Notes: generated from the sequence alone by a model not told the origin. A DNA stretch of 64,000 nucleotides from CAYWLQ01 sp964458775 (GCA_964458775.1 CAYWLQ010000003.1:21334-85333); one strand, 5' to 3'. Shown: positions 8,823-18,523, counted from the first letter of the stretch. Numbers and translations: made by a program.

Positions 8823-10544
8823 TTGTATATTCAGATAGTGCTACTCGAACGCCATAAGTTTATTCCAATGACGGTTGATGAGATGAATGCTCAGCATATT
8901 AGAGAGCTTGATGTTCTTCTGATTACCGGTGATGCATATTTTGATCACCCAAGTCACGGCGCTGCTGTAATTGGAAGGGTATTGATAAAAGCAGGATATC
9001 GCGTGGGTCTTATTTCAGGGCCTGATTGGCGTTCAGTCGAGGACTTTATGCGCTTGGGTCGTCCGACATTGTTTGCCGGAGTTACCTCCGGAGCTGTTGA
9101 TTCTATTGTAAACAACTATACAGCTTCAACAGCCAAACGAAAAACCGATGTGTATGCTCCGGGCGGAATAGGAGGCAATCGTCCGGATACAGCGGCTCTT
9201 GTTTATGCATCTCGCGTTAAAGAAGCCTTTCCTAAACTTCCGGTGGTACTGGGAGGTGTTGAAGCTTCTCTGAGACGGTTTGCATATTTTGATACATTAT
9301 CAAAAAAAATCAGGCGTTCAATTTTGGTTGACTCCCGCGCCGATATTCTAGTGTACGGTTCAGGTGAACGGCAAGTCTTGCAAATAGCCGAAAAGTTAGG
9401 ACGAAATGAGGATCTTCGAGGTATTCCCGGTACAGCTTATTTGACACGTGACGACTTCGATATTTCTGAGGAGAAGGATATTGTTCTTCCTGATTTTGAT
9501 GAGCTTTTGCAAGCACCCTATCAATTGGTTAAACAAACACTGGCTATTGAGATTGCGTCACGCCCTGGATGTTCTGTTAAAATCCGCCAACGATATGCTG
9601 AAGGCTGGGTTATCTGCGAACCGAGACCTGTTATCAGTTCAACAGAGTTGGACAGTTACTTTGATTTGCCTTTTGTAAGAGAGGTGCATCCTGCATATAA
9701 ACAAACCGTTCCTGCTTTCGAAACAGTTCGTTGGTCAACCATATCACATAGGGGTTGTCCCGGAGGGTGCAGTTTCTGCGGATTGGCTGCGCATCAGGGA
9801 AGAGAGGTTGTCTCTCGTTCTTCTGATTCAATAATCGAAGAGATTAGAAGACTTTCAAAAGATCCGAAGTTTCGCGGAACCGTTACCGACGTTGGCGGCC
9901 CCACCGCCAATGCCTACGGAATGCAAAGACGAAATATTTCGGCATGTAACGCCTGTCGTCGAACATCCTGCTTGTATCCTAAAATCTGTCCTCATCTCGA
10001 TATTGACCCTTCACCGCTGCTTCAACTATTGGAACAAAGCCTCTGTGAGAATGGTATTAGACATGTTTTTATTGCATCCGGAATACGTCACGATTTAGCT
10101 CTGAAACAAAAAGACCTGATAGCTATTTTGGCTGCGAGGCATATCGGCGGTCATATCAAGGCGGCTCCCGAGCATGTGTCTGCTCGCGTTTTAGAAATAA
10201 TGCGAAAACCAAAATTTGAATTGTTTGAAGAATTTGAATATCTATTTCGAACAGCCTCAAGAAAGGCAAACAAGAAACAATACGTGTTGCCATACTTCAT
10301 AGCCGGCTTTCCAGGATGTACCAAAGCCGACGCTGATTTGTTAACCAAAAAACTTGAAAGCAGAAATCAGACCCTTGAACAATGTCAATCTTTCATACCT
10401 ATAGCCGGTACTTCCGCAGCTGCTTTTGCATATTCAGGAAAAAACGAACATGGGCAAGACTTGTATATTCCGGATACAAAAGAATCTAATCGACAAAAGA
10501 AGTCTTTATTAAAGCCTGTTTCAAAGCAGATAAGTAGAAGATAG
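8823..10544 (+). CDS. YgiQ-type radical SAM protein
   Basis: A 573-residue member of the YgiQ (UPF0313) radical SAM family; the reaction is not known. The N-terminus has the conserved ELDVLLITGDAYFDHPSHG, then VLGGVEASLRRFAYFD. The CxxxCxxC cluster motif (HRGCPGGCSFCG) that binds a 4Fe-4S cluster is at Cys312, Cys316 and Cys319; a second Cys-rich stretch (CNACRRTSCLYPKICPHL) follows and may bind another cluster. Members run about 600-740 residues, so this one is at the short end, ending in a basic tail. The TTG at 8823 is the frame's first start and has no clear ribosome site; homology begins near KFIPMT. It follows lolA by 31 bases. Confidence 0.9.
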   Translation: MYIQIVLLERHKFIPMTVDEMNAQHIRELDVLLITGDAYFDHPSHGAAVIGRVLIKAGYRVGLISGPDWRSVEDFMRLGRPTLFAGVTSGAVDSIVNNYTASTAKRKTDVYAPGGIGGNRPDTAALVYASRVKEAFPKLPVVLGGVEASLRRFAYFDTLSKKIRRSILVDSRADILVYGSGERQVLQIAEKLGRNEDLRGIPGTAYLTRDDFDISEEKDIVLPDFDELLQAPYQLVKQTLAIEIASRPGCSVKIRQRYAEGWVICEPRPVISSTELDSYFDLPFVREVHPAYKQTVPAFETVRWSTISHRGCPGGCSFCGLAAHQGREVVSRSSDSIIEEIRRLSKDPKFRGTVTDVGGPTANAYGMQRRNISACNACRRTSCLYPKICPHLDIDPSPLLQLLEQSLCENGIRHVFIASGIRHDLALKQKDLIAILAARHIGGHIKAAPEHVSARVLEIMRKPKFELFEEFEYLFRTASRKANKKQYVLPYFIAGFPGCTKADADLLTKKLESRNQTLEQCQSFIPIAGTSAAAFAYSGKNEHGQDLYIPDTKESNRQKKSLLKPVSKQISRR

Positions 10545-10623
10545 TTCGAATTCGTTTCGGTAGGACAATACAATCATTCTCTGATTCAATTGAATATGTC
10601 TGTGCAGCATGCGTGTTATCGCA

Positions 10624-12360
10624 CTAGCAGTGTTCAAGTGTTCCCGCTTGTTGAAGTGCTGTTCTTAGAGGAGCTATTCCTGTTGCATTGCGTCCTCTGC
10701 GATTTCTTAAAACAATTATTTCTTCTTTGAGATCCGGAGACAAGTGGTGTTCTGTCACATTCGGACAGGCTGCCAGTTTTCTTGATACCGTGGAACCCGG
10801 TTCTGTTCTCAGCACAAATACAGTTCGAATTCTATACGATGATCCGGCTAAAAAGCTTTCTGTTCCGGCTTCAATACCTATAATTCCTCCAATATGTAGT
10901 TTAGTTCGAAGCCTAACTTCTATCGGACCGTCTTTGTCTTCTCTTACAAAAAAGACGGCTTCATTGGGGGCGTCTTTACAATCGATGAGTTTGGTCAATG
11001 ATTTTTGCCATTTTTTCAAGAGAGCAAAGCCTTCTAACGTTCCGTCAATCGGCAGTTCGGAACGAACATACCCGAACCACGCCGGAAGGGCTGTGATCAT
11101 GCTATTAGCGATACATGCTAAGGCTGTTTCTGTGTTTCGTAGCGTTTCGGAAAAGCATGCAGCTGATATCAATGCAACAAAGGCAACGAATGCGAGAGCG
11201 CCGGGCAATGACTTGATATCCAGTAATGAGCGGCGGCTTCTATTATAAGCATTATATAGATTAAAATACCAAGTTACATCCTGCTCATTCATTTGGCGCC
11301 AAGATCCGCCCTGTCTGGGCTTGTTCTCAACGACGGTTTTCTTTGTCATAAATAACAAAGACGCGACGGCAACAGGTAGAATTCCTGCTGCCAAGAATCC
11401 TGATGCTTGTGTTGTTATTCCCAACAGCACCGCAAGAAAGGCCAAAATTGAACGCGATGCAAAAGAGGTTCTTTTAAGCAATGCAAACTCAGCTTTCAAA
11501 CCGAGTGTTTTTAAAGCGTTAATTATATATCGTGCCTTGGCGAAAGAAGTTAAGAAAGCAATCATAGAAACAAACACAAAAAGCAGCATTCCTTTTATCG
11601 GTAGCTGCGGTTTTTTGTCAGAAAAGGTTGGCGGCGAAACGATAGATGAAGGTTGTACGGGTGCGACAGATATTGTTTCATCGGTGTAATTTTCGCTCAA
11701 CGTAGATGAAATGATCTGCGAATTGAAATCTAATACGACCCTCATAGGATACCACTTTACCGGTCTAAATTTGATTAGACTGACATAGTCGTCTGAAACC
11801 GTTGAGACATAGTCTTCGGAAACTGACTTATCAACGTTTATTGCGGCTGAAAATCTCGATTCGGGAAGTCTGATACGAATCTCCATATTGTCCAAACCAA
11901 CGTCCCATATTAGCGGAGTCCAATCGAATTTGGCGCGTCCTCCTTGAATTCGAAGAACTTTTTTTGCTACAAAATCAATTTGATGGACAATTCGAAAAGT
12001 AATTCCGCCTTTTCTGACATGTTTATTATCTTCGAGAAGGGCTCTGATCCTTCCGTTTCGTCCTTGTTTGAATTCAACGTTAAATTTCCTCTGATCATCT
12101 GTAAAAGCGACAGTCGCATTTTTGTCCAATACAGCATCAGGTAATTCAACAAAATCAAAGCCGTGAAAGTATCCTCCTTCAACGACAAAGCGCACATCGG
12201 TGGTAACAATCGAAGGACCTTCGGAAGCCATGTCCACAGTAATAGCTACATTAAATAAATGCGCTGAAGTCCAGGCGCTAACCGGTAAGGCAGATGCTAA
12301 TACAGTAAGTATCGAAAATGCCTGAATAACCCTCAAGTAGTTTTTGAGATATCCATTCAT
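10624..12360 (-). CDS. Exported multi-span membrane protein, DUF2207-like layout, function unknown
   Basis: I do not recognise the family with certainty. The 578-residue product starts with a signal peptide (to about residue 29, VSA-WT), followed by about 210 residues of predicted extracytoplasmic beta structure, then membrane segments around LLFVFVSMIAFLTSF, SILAFLAVLLGITTQASG, LAAGILPVAVASLLFM and, after a loop, GALAFVAFVALISAAC. A soluble C-terminal part of about 150 residues follows. An exported beta domain in front of a bundle of membrane spans resembles DUF2207 proteins, a guess from layout only. The gene stands alone, convergent with the YgiQ gene and divergent from the Mla operon. No strong ribosome site precedes ATG 12358-12360. 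Confidence 0.6.
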   Translation of the reverse strand: MNGYLKNYLRVIQAFSILTVLASALPVSAWTSAHLFNVAITVDMASEGPSIVTTDVRFVVEGGYFHGFDFVELPDAVLDKNATVAFTDDQRKFNVEFKQGRNGRIRALLEDNKHVRKGGITFRIVHQIDFVAKKVLRIQGGRAKFDWTPLIWDVGLDNMEIRIRLPESRFSAAINVDKSVSEDYVSTVSDDYVSLIKFRPVKWYPMRVVLDFNSQIISSTLSENYTDETISVAPVQPSSIVSPPTFSDKKPQLPIKGMLLFVFVSMIAFLTSFAKARYIINALKTLGLKAEFALLKRTSFASRSILAFLAVLLGITTQASGFLAAGILPVAVASLLFMTKKTVVENKPRQGGSWRQMNEQDVTWYFNLYNAYNRSRRSLLDIKSLPGALAFVAFVALISAACFSETLRNTETALACIANSMITALPAWFGYVRSELPIDGTLEGFALLKKWQKSLTKLIDCKDAPNEAVFFVREDKDGPIEVRLRTKLHIGGIIGIEAGTESFLAGSSYRIRTVFVLRTEPGSTVSRKLAACPNVTEHHLSPDLKEEIIVLRNRRGRNATGIAPLRTALQQAGTLEHC

Positions 12361-12760
12361 AGGTTCAAGATATGATTAAACATTTAAGAAAATCAAATTT
12401 TGTGACGAAATGTATGTCGTTTCCTACATTTTTGTTCCGCCATTTCATTGAGAACTAATATTTTCGCTCAATCTTGAACCTGATGGTTTTCAATAAAATC
12501 AAGATTGTCTTCAAAGATTGTCTTCAATGGGGCCAAGTGGATCGAATTGATATTGTTGCTGAAATTGGAGACATATTTGTCTGGGCAAATTGCCTAGTCA
12601 TTGTTCTATAGATCAAGGAGAAATCGGAATTTAATAGGTTTTTTTATTTGTTGTAAACTATTTGTATTTAAACTTGATAGAAATTTACAGTTTACTCGAC
12701 AAGATTTTATTTTTGTGGAAGACCACACTTAAGTAATGCGTTGAAGCAATTTAAGAGGTA
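12361..12760. other. Divergent intergenic region upstream of the Mla operon
   Basis: A 400-base AT-rich spacer between two divergent genes; it must hold promoters for both. Apart from a 13-base tandem duplication at 12501-12526 I see no gene, RNA or clear operator in it. Confidence 0.5.
12501..12526. repeat. 13-bp perfect tandem duplication
   Basis: AAGATTGTCTTCA occurs twice head to tail (12501-12513 and 12514-12526), about 235 bases before the STAS-MlaE start. It may be a simple slippage product or a doubled protein-binding site. Confidence 0.7.
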
Positions 12761-13867
12761 ATGCATTTGACGGTCGAATTGAAATTGGATGTCAAGGAAG
12801 ACAGTACACCTGTTTTTGTTCGGTTTTCAGGACACTTGACGCGACATACTGTATCAGATGCTTTTAAGCAGCTTGAGACGGTCTTTCAGTTTAAGCGCAA
12901 AACGGTTTTTGATTTTAAGGATGTTGTTTCAATTGATAGTGCGGGTTTGGCGTTGGTGTCCTACGGACTTAGAAACTTGGGAACAGGGTCAAACGGATTG
13001 ACCTTGTCCGGTGTAACAAAGGAAATAAGCAAAGCATTTGAGCTTGCCGGATGGTCCTCAGAATCTGCAAAAAGAGATGATGAGACAGAAGTCGGCATAA
13101 CCGAGTCGATCGGAGGAGAAGTGTCCGGGGCGTTTGAGGGGGGTGTTTACTACATGCATCTTGTGGTGGAAACGCTCTATCACGGCATTGTTATGCCGTT
13201 TAAGGGTGAAAAACCTAGAATTCGAATATTCTTTGAACAAATGTCCCGATTGGGTGCCGGAAGTGCTCCCATCGTTTGGCTGATAGCCCTTTTGGTAGGT
13301 TTGACTACCGCTTTTCAAGCTGCCTATCAGCTTCGCAGTTTCGGTGCGAATATTTATATTGCCGACCTTGTCAGTATATCCATGATGACGGAACTCGGTC
13401 CTCTCATGGCTGCAATTATTGTTGCCGGAAGAAGCGGAGCTGCTATTACCGCCGAAATTGGAACCATGCAAGTCAATGAGGAGGTAGACGCCATGCGTCT
13501 TATCGGCATTCATCCCGTTCAGTATCTTGTAGTACCAAGGGTTTTTGCTGTAATGATTGCTCAGGGTATGTTGGGCATAACTTCGGCCATGGTGGGCATT
13601 TTCGGCGGCTTTGTAATTGCTGTTACCTCTTTGGACTTAAGTCCGATGGCTTTTGTGAACCAAGCACTAACCTCTCTTGTCGTTAATGATGTTGTAAATA
13701 ATTTGATAAAAAGCAGCATTTTCGGATTTTTGATTGTAACAGTGGGAGCGTTTTATGGAATGAGGGTATTCGGCGGAGCGGAGGGTGTGGGAAGAGCGAC
13801 GACCAACTCTGTAGTAACTTCAATTTTTCTTATAATTGTAGCTGATTGTCTCTACAGTTTTACTTAA
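12761..13867 (+). CDS. mlaE: STAS-MlaE fusion, phospholipid ABC transporter permease
   Basis: First gene of the Mla operon. MlaE is the inner-membrane permease of the ABC system that moves phospholipids between the membranes. Here 368 residues combine an N-terminal STAS domain (about 1-100, with FDFKDVVSIDSAGLALVSYG), the role of separate MlaB in E. coli, and a MlaE domain from about residue 130 with the family core (VWLIALLVGLTTAFQAAYQL, TELGPLMAAIIVAGRSGAAI, EIGTMQVNEEVDAMRLIG). AGAGG just upstream is one base from ATG 12761 but seven from a TTG at 12767, so TTG 12767 may be the real start. mlaF follows directly. Confidence 0.93.
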   Translation: MHLTVELKLDVKEDSTPVFVRFSGHLTRHTVSDAFKQLETVFQFKRKTVFDFKDVVSIDSAGLALVSYGLRNLGTGSNGLTLSGVTKEISKAFELAGWSSESAKRDDETEVGITESIGGEVSGAFEGGVYYMHLVVETLYHGIVMPFKGEKPRIRIFFEQMSRLGAGSAPIVWLIALLVGLTTAFQAAYQLRSFGANIYIADLVSISMMTELGPLMAAIIVAGRSGAAITAEIGTMQVNEEVDAMRLIGIHPVQYLVVPRVFAVMIAQGMLGITSAMVGIFGGFVIAVTSLDLSPMAFVNQALTSLVVNDVVNNLIKSSIFGFLIVTVGAFYGMRVFGGAEGVGRATTNSVVTSIFLIIVADCLYSFT

Positions 13868-13872
13868 AGGCA

Positions 13873-14691
13873 ATGAAAACGCAATCTAACCATATAAAAT
13901 ATCCTTTTCCGGTTGATGTTGAGGGGATAACTGTAAAGTACGGCAGCAAGACCGTTCTCGATAACGTATCGTTTAGAGCTTATGAGGGATCCGTAAATGT
14001 AGTTATCGGCGGCAGCGGTTGCGGCAAGAGCACTCTCTTGCGACATGCTTTGGGGTTGAGCGTGCCGGCATCCGGAATTGTTAGACTTCTAGGTGTTCAA
14101 CTGTCTGAGGCCAAAGAAGAACAAATACGGGCAATTAGGGGACGCATTGGAGTTTTGTTTCAAAGCGGTGCGTTGTTTTCCTCAATGTCGGTAGGCGAAA
14201 ATATAGCTATTGCGGTTAGGGAAAACACCGACCTTCCTGAGCCTTTGGTTACAGAGTTGGTTCGTATGAAACTGGCATTAGTCGGTCTTGATGATGCCGT
14301 TAATAAGTACCCTGAGCAGCTGTCGGGGGGGATGAAAAAACGAGCAGCACTTGCCAGAGCAATTGCTTCAGATCCGGCAGTGCTTTTTTGTGACGAACCG
14401 TCAGCCGGTTTGGATCCGGTTGTGGCGTCTGAGCTGGACGATTTGCTTATTAGCCTTAATGAAAGATTTAAAATGACGATGGTGGTTGTAACGCACGACA
14501 TAGAGAGCATAAAGAAGATCGCTCACAGAGTTGTAATGCTGGACGGCGGTAAAGTTGCAGCAGAGGGTTCTCTCGAAGAAGTTTTGCAGCACAATGATAA
14601 GAGAGTACAGGATTTCTTCAATAGGGTATCTCATGCTGATGAAAAGGCCAAAGCATCCCTATTGGCGGCAAGTCAAGGAGCAGTAAGATGA
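13873..14691 (+). CDS. mlaF: Phospholipid ABC transporter ATPase
   Basis: ATPase subunit that powers the MlaFED lipid transporter on the cytoplasmic face. The product (272 residues from ATG 13873) has Walker A GGSGCGKST at 46-54, Q-loop LFQSGALFSSM, signature LSGGMKKR, Walker B VLFCDEPSAGLDP and H-loop VVTHD; LFQSGALF and SGGM are typical of MlaF. The start is five bases after the mlaE stop. AAAGG lies only two bases before this ATG, so the TTG at 13846, which overlaps mlaE by 22 bases, cannot be excluded. Its stop overlaps the mlaD start (ATGA), which suggests coupled translation. Confidence 0.93.
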   Translation: MKTQSNHIKYPFPVDVEGITVKYGSKTVLDNVSFRAYEGSVNVVIGGSGCGKSTLLRHALGLSVPASGIVRLLGVQLSEAKEEQIRAIRGRIGVLFQSGALFSSMSVGENIAIAVRENTDLPEPLVTELVRMKLALVGLDDAVNKYPEQLSGGMKKRAALARAIASDPAVLFCDEPSAGLDPVVASELDDLLISLNERFKMTMVVVTHDIESIKKIAHRVVMLDGGKVAAEGSLEEVLQHNDKRVQDFFNRVSHADEKAKASLLAASQGAVR

Positions 14692-15752
14692 TTTCCCGCG
14701 TGGAAAAAATTAGACTAGGTGTTTTCTTATTGGTTTCGGCAACTGTTCTTGTTTCCACTCTGGTTATAATGGCCGGTTTTAGTCTCACGAAATCAAAAGA
14801 AAAGTTTAAAGTTTATTTTAATGAGTCTGTGAGCGGATTGGAAATTGGAGCACAGGTTAAATATAACGGAGTAAGGGTGGGACAGGTTTCTGAGATTGCC
14901 ATAGCCGCAAAAAATGTAAACAAAGTTATGGTAACCCTTGAGTTGGATGTCGGAATTCCGGTGAAAACTGATTCCAAGGCTGTTCTAACAGGAATGGGTA
15001 TTACAGGTCTAAAATTTGTGGAGATTTCGGGCGGTACAGATCAGGCTGAACAGGTACCTCCAGGGGGTACTATTCAGGCAGGACGTTCGTTTATGGGAAT
15101 TATCGGAGGAAAAGCAGAGGATATTACCGTTAAAATGGAGCTTGCTCTAAACAAAATCAACGCTGTTATGAGTGATCAGAATATATCGAATATTGAAGAT
15201 ATAATAGCCAATGTTAAGAATATTTCGGTAACCGTAGACAAATTGGCATCTGAAAGCACCAACAAATTTTCAAAAATAATGGATGAATTGGCAAAAGCTT
15301 CTTCTGATATTGGTGACGGCGCTGCTGCTGCTAAAAGCGGAATGGTGCAGTTGGATAATCTTGTAAAAAGCTCCAGTCCGGGTGTGGATGAAATAGTAAA
15401 AAATACAGCACAGGCTACAGCAAGTTTTAGAAAAACCGCAAATGACCTCTCAAAGATTAATGAAATACTTTCGCGACTAAGCAGTACAGTAAAAGATGTT
15501 CAGGCCAAGGTGGCGGCTATCGATGCTGCCGGAATTTCTGACGGAGTGAAATCATCTGTAGTCGAAGCTAACGCAACCTTGAGTTCGGTTCGTCGCATTG
15601 TTGATACATCGAGAGAAAATATAACACATTCGGCAAGAAGTTTGAGGCGCACTATGCGCTATCTAGAGGAATTTAGCTCAACAATTAGAGATCAACCATC
15701 CTTGCTGTTGAGCAGCAAAAAACAAAAGGACAAAGCGGGGCCGGAGGACTGA
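14688..15752 (+). CDS. mlaD: MCE-domain lipid-binding protein of the Mla transporter
   Basis: MlaD is anchored in the inner membrane and forms a hexameric periplasmic ring on MlaE. The 354-residue product has one N-terminal span (LGVFLLVSATVLVSTLVIMAGF) and an MCE domain at about 38-115 (FNESVSGLEIGAQVKYNGVR, then GMGITGLKFVEISGG). The remaining 230 residues are Ala/Ser/Asp-rich predicted helix, longer than E. coli MlaD (about 180 residues in total) and like the helical tails that form channels in long MCE proteins. It overlaps mlaF by four bases (ATGA). Confidence 0.92.
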   Translation: MISRVEKIRLGVFLLVSATVLVSTLVIMAGFSLTKSKEKFKVYFNESVSGLEIGAQVKYNGVRVGQVSEIAIAAKNVNKVMVTLELDVGIPVKTDSKAVLTGMGITGLKFVEISGGTDQAEQVPPGGTIQAGRSFMGIIGGKAEDITVKMELALNKINAVMSDQNISNIEDIIANVKNISVTVDKLASESTNKFSKIMDELAKASSDIGDGAAAAKSGMVQLDNLVKSSSPGVDEIVKNTAQATASFRKTANDLSKINEILSRLSSTVKDVQAKVAAIDAAGISDGVKSSVVEANATLSSVRRIVDTSRENITHSARSLRRTMRYLEEFSSTIRDQPSLLLSSKKQKDKAGPED

Positions 15753-15753
15753 T

Positions 15754-16497
15754 ATGAGATGTCAGAAATATTACAAACAATATAAACAGCAAGTCGTGCA
15801 GATAGCAACTGTCATGCTTTTCTTTATGATCGTATCATGCGGTACCGCTCCGATGAAAGTTCTCTATACTCTTGAGAACACTCACGAAACCAATACAAAA
15901 GATGATCCTAAACAAACGGTTTGTTCAATCGCGTTGGGATTGAATCCGGTTGATGTGTTATCCCCATATGACATAACCAAGATAATTTTTCGTCCGGATC
16001 CTCTTGAAGTTCGTTTCTACACACAAAGCCAATGGGTCAGTCATCCGGAGGAAATGTTTGCAAAGCTAATTACCGCTCGCATTGAAGATGAGAGGTTGTT
16101 TTCTACAGTAGACGCATCTGTTAATGTAACCGGTCCTCATTTGTCGCTTTTGGTTAAGGTTCATGCCGTAGAGGAGTTAGACAGAGACAAAGAATGGTTC
16201 GGCCGCCTTTCTATGAGTGTTTTTTTGACTGATGAAATGGAAGGTCAGCTCTTGTGGAGTCACAGGTTTGATGCTCAGGAAAAAACCCCAAAAGATGAGG
16301 TACGATCTGTCATAGAAGTACTTAACAAATTGTACAATCGCGAAATGGACAAGGTAGTTAAATCACTTAGAGAATTTCTATCCAACGGAGGTTGCACCTT
16401 TTCTCGTTCAGCTAATCACATTAAAAAAATAGATAACTACGAAAAAGATAGTGAGACATACGATGGCAGCTCAAATGATGAATCAAGTGAGAACTAA
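15754..16497 (+). CDS. ABC-type transport auxiliary lipoprotein (PqiC/DUF330-like)
   Basis: A 247-residue predicted lipoprotein: the N-terminus has a basic stretch and hydrophobic run ending in a lipobox (MIVSC-GT, Cys about residue 29). The body resembles the auxiliary lipoproteins that accompany MCE transporters (PqiC/YmbA): IIFRPDPLEVRFYTQSQWVSHPEEMFAKLI matches the conserved part where an outer-membrane partner receives lipid from the MCE tunnel. It starts one base after the mlaD stop and is the last gene of the Mla operon, so an outer-membrane-side partner role is the natural inference. The C-terminal 35 residues are polar and low complexity. Confidence 0.83.
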   Translation: MRCQKYYKQYKQQVVQIATVMLFFMIVSCGTAPMKVLYTLENTHETNTKDDPKQTVCSIALGLNPVDVLSPYDITKIIFRPDPLEVRFYTQSQWVSHPEEMFAKLITARIEDERLFSTVDASVNVTGPHLSLLVKVHAVEELDRDKEWFGRLSMSVFLTDEMEGQLLWSHRFDAQEKTPKDEVRSVIEVLNKLYNREMDKVVKSLREFLSNGGCTFSRSANHIKKIDNYEKDSETYDGSSNDESSEN

Positions 16498-16557
16498 AGC
16501 CGCAGTTGACATGTGTTCTCAGTCCTAACAAGTCATATATTGAAAAAAAGCTTGAGT

Positions 16558-16584
16558 TTAATATTAACCAGGGTTAAATATTAA
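16558..16584. promoter_or_regulatory. Imperfect palindrome abutting the marR start, probable operator
   Basis: TTAATATTAACC, two bases (AG), then GGTTAAATATTAA form an almost perfect inverted repeat with one extra A in the right arm. It ends three bases before the ATG of the MarR-family gene. Its size and AT content fit a MarR dimer site, and it would cover the region where a ribosome site should be. TAATAT in the left arm could be a -10 element, making the mRNA nearly leaderless; that is inference. Confidence 0.6.
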
Positions 16585-16587
16585 TAC

Positions 16588-17073
16588 ATGTTACATGGTG
16601 AAACACAGAATTTTAATTCAACTTCACAATCTCATCGAGAATATGCGTATGAAGCTATTGAGCTGATGAGATTGCTTACGGCTGTTTTTTTAAAACGAAG
16701 AGGTCAGCTTGCTGCTAAAGTCGGCCTTACTGAACAGGAATGGATTCTCTTAGAAAGAATGCAAACGGAGCATTTTATGCCGTCAATGTTTGCAAAGGAG
16801 AGAGACTCGAGTCCGGCTGCTGTATCTAAAATTCTTAGAAGACTAATGGAAAAAAAAATTATTGAAGCTCAATTGAGCAATAAGGACTCAAGAAAGCGTG
16901 AGTATTGTTTGACCGCTGAAGGAAAAAAGGTGATGTCATCCCTTCGAGAAATGCGAGAGCGAGCAATTAAGAATATATGGATGACTTTTGATGAGAAAAC
17001 ATTGTCAACATTCTGCGATTTCGGTTCACGACTCATAGAGTCGATAGAATTGTACTCGCAAAAGGAGGAATAA
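16588..17073 (+). CDS. MarR-family transcriptional regulator
   Basis: A 161-residue winged-helix dimer protein. The DNA-binding part reads LTEQEWILLERMQ, then DSSPAAVSKILRRLMEKKII (recognition helix) and the wing DSRKREYCLTAEGKKV. A palindrome just in front of the ATG suggests self-repression. No ribosome site is visible before the start. The stop is six bases before the leuC ATG and the leuC ribosome site lies inside its last codons, so it is probably co-transcribed with leuCD; a MarR protein in front of leucine genes is unusual and its ligand is unknown. Confidence 0.9.
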   Translation: MLHGETQNFNSTSQSHREYAYEAIELMRLLTAVFLKRRGQLAAKVGLTEQEWILLERMQTEHFMPSMFAKERDSSPAAVSKILRRLMEKKIIEAQLSNKDSRKREYCLTAEGKKVMSSLREMRERAIKNIWMTFDEKTLSTFCDFGSRLIESIELYSQKEE

Positions 17074-17079
17074 CCCGTC

Positions 17080-18504
17080 ATGGGCAAGACACTTTACGAA
17101 AAGGTATTTGAAAAACACACGGTTCGAAAACTTGATTCAGGGCAGTATCAGCTTTTGGTGGGACTGCATTTGCTTCACGAGGTAACCTCTCCTCAGGCTT
17201 TTTCAATGCTTCGAGATAAGAAGCTCAGTGTTTTAATGCCGAGCCGAAATTTTGCAACGTGTGATCATATCATTCCGACCGACGATCAGTCCAGGCCTTA
17301 CAAAGATGAGTTGGCGGAGGAAATGCTTACGGCAATTGAAAAAAATACCTCGGATTTTGGGATTAAATTTTTTGCTCCGGAGGACGGTGACCAAGGTATT
17401 GTGCATGTAATAGCACCCGAAAAAGGATTGACCCAACCGGGAATGGTAATTTGTTGCGGAGATTCGCATACTGCTACTCACGGAGCATTCGGTTCAATAG
17501 CTATGGGTATAGGAACCTCCCAAGTCAGAGATGTATTGGCCACTCAAACCATTCCGCAAGCAAAGCTCAAAGTTCGCAGAATAGAGGTTAACGGAAAGCT
17601 GAAACCCGGTGTTTCTGCAAAAGATGTTATTTTATATATAATTGCAAAACTCGGAGTGGAGGGCGGCGTCGGTTATGTATACGAATATGCAGGAGATACT
17701 ATTGAATCAATGACAATGGATGAGCGAATGACGGTTTGCAACATGTCTATAGAAGGCGGAGCTCGATGCGGGTACATCAATCCTGACAAAGTTACCTATG
17801 ATTATCTTAAAGGACGTGATTTCGCTCCCAAGGGTGATGATTGGAGTCGAGCCGCAGCTTATTGGAACTCAATACGCTCTGATGCTGATGCTGTTTATGA
17901 CGATACTGTTGTATATAGAGCCGAAGACATTCCGATGATGGTAACCTGGGGAATTACTCCGGGACAGGCTGTGGGAATACACGAAAGAGTTCCTTCTCCT
18001 TCTGATTACAGCGATGCTGAGAAACCTGTAATCCAAGAGGCCTTAGATTATATGGGCTTTGTACCGGGAATGAATCTTTTGGGGCAAAAAGTAGATGTCG
18101 CATTTTTGGGATCTTGTACCAACGGTAGGTTTTCTGATTTTGAAGAAACAGCCGCATATTTAAAAGCAAGCGGTCTTAAGGTTGCTCCCGGAGTGAGAGC
18201 TCTTGCTGTTCCGGGATCGCAATTGGTTTTAAAACAACTCGTAAAAGCGGGGATAGACAAGATTTTCGAAGAAGCCGGTTTTGAATTCAGATTGGCCGGA
18301 TGCTCCATGTGTTTAGCCATGAATCCGGACAAACTTAGAGGCAGAGAAATAAGCGCTTCGTCTTCAAATAGAAATTTCAAGGGGCGTCAAGGCTCTCCCA
18401 CCGGACGTACCATGCTGATGTCACCTATTATGGTTGCAGCGGCAGCGGTCACCGGAGTTGTATCCGACCCGGCAAAGGTCTTTTCAATCGGTCAGAAGAA
18501 CTGA
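17080..18504 (+). CDS. leuC: 3-isopropylmalate dehydratase large subunit
   Basis: Isomerises 2-isopropylmalate to 3-isopropylmalate in leucine synthesis, together with LeuD, using a 4Fe-4S cluster. The 474-residue protein has the bacterial LeuC length. Cluster ligands are Cys346 (GSCTNGR), Cys408 and Cys411 (GCSMCLAMN); substrate-side motifs CGDSHTATHGAFG and SSSNRNFKGRQGSPTGRT are intact. AGGAGG lies eleven bases before ATG 17080. leuD follows after 19 bases. No leuA or leuB is in the window. Confidence 0.97.
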   Translation: MGKTLYEKVFEKHTVRKLDSGQYQLLVGLHLLHEVTSPQAFSMLRDKKLSVLMPSRNFATCDHIIPTDDQSRPYKDELAEEMLTAIEKNTSDFGIKFFAPEDGDQGIVHVIAPEKGLTQPGMVICCGDSHTATHGAFGSIAMGIGTSQVRDVLATQTIPQAKLKVRRIEVNGKLKPGVSAKDVILYIIAKLGVEGGVGYVYEYAGDTIESMTMDERMTVCNMSIEGGARCGYINPDKVTYDYLKGRDFAPKGDDWSRAAAYWNSIRSDADAVYDDTVVYRAEDIPMMVTWGITPGQAVGIHERVPSPSDYSDAEKPVIQEALDYMGFVPGMNLLGQKVDVAFLGSCTNGRFSDFEETAAYLKASGLKVAPGVRALAVPGSQLVLKQLVKAGIDKIFEEAGFEFRLAGCSMCLAMNPDKLRGREISASSSNRNFKGRQGSPTGRTMLMSPIMVAAAAVTGVVSDPAKVFSIGQKN

Positions 18505-18523
18505 CGCTATATGAGGTTATACA

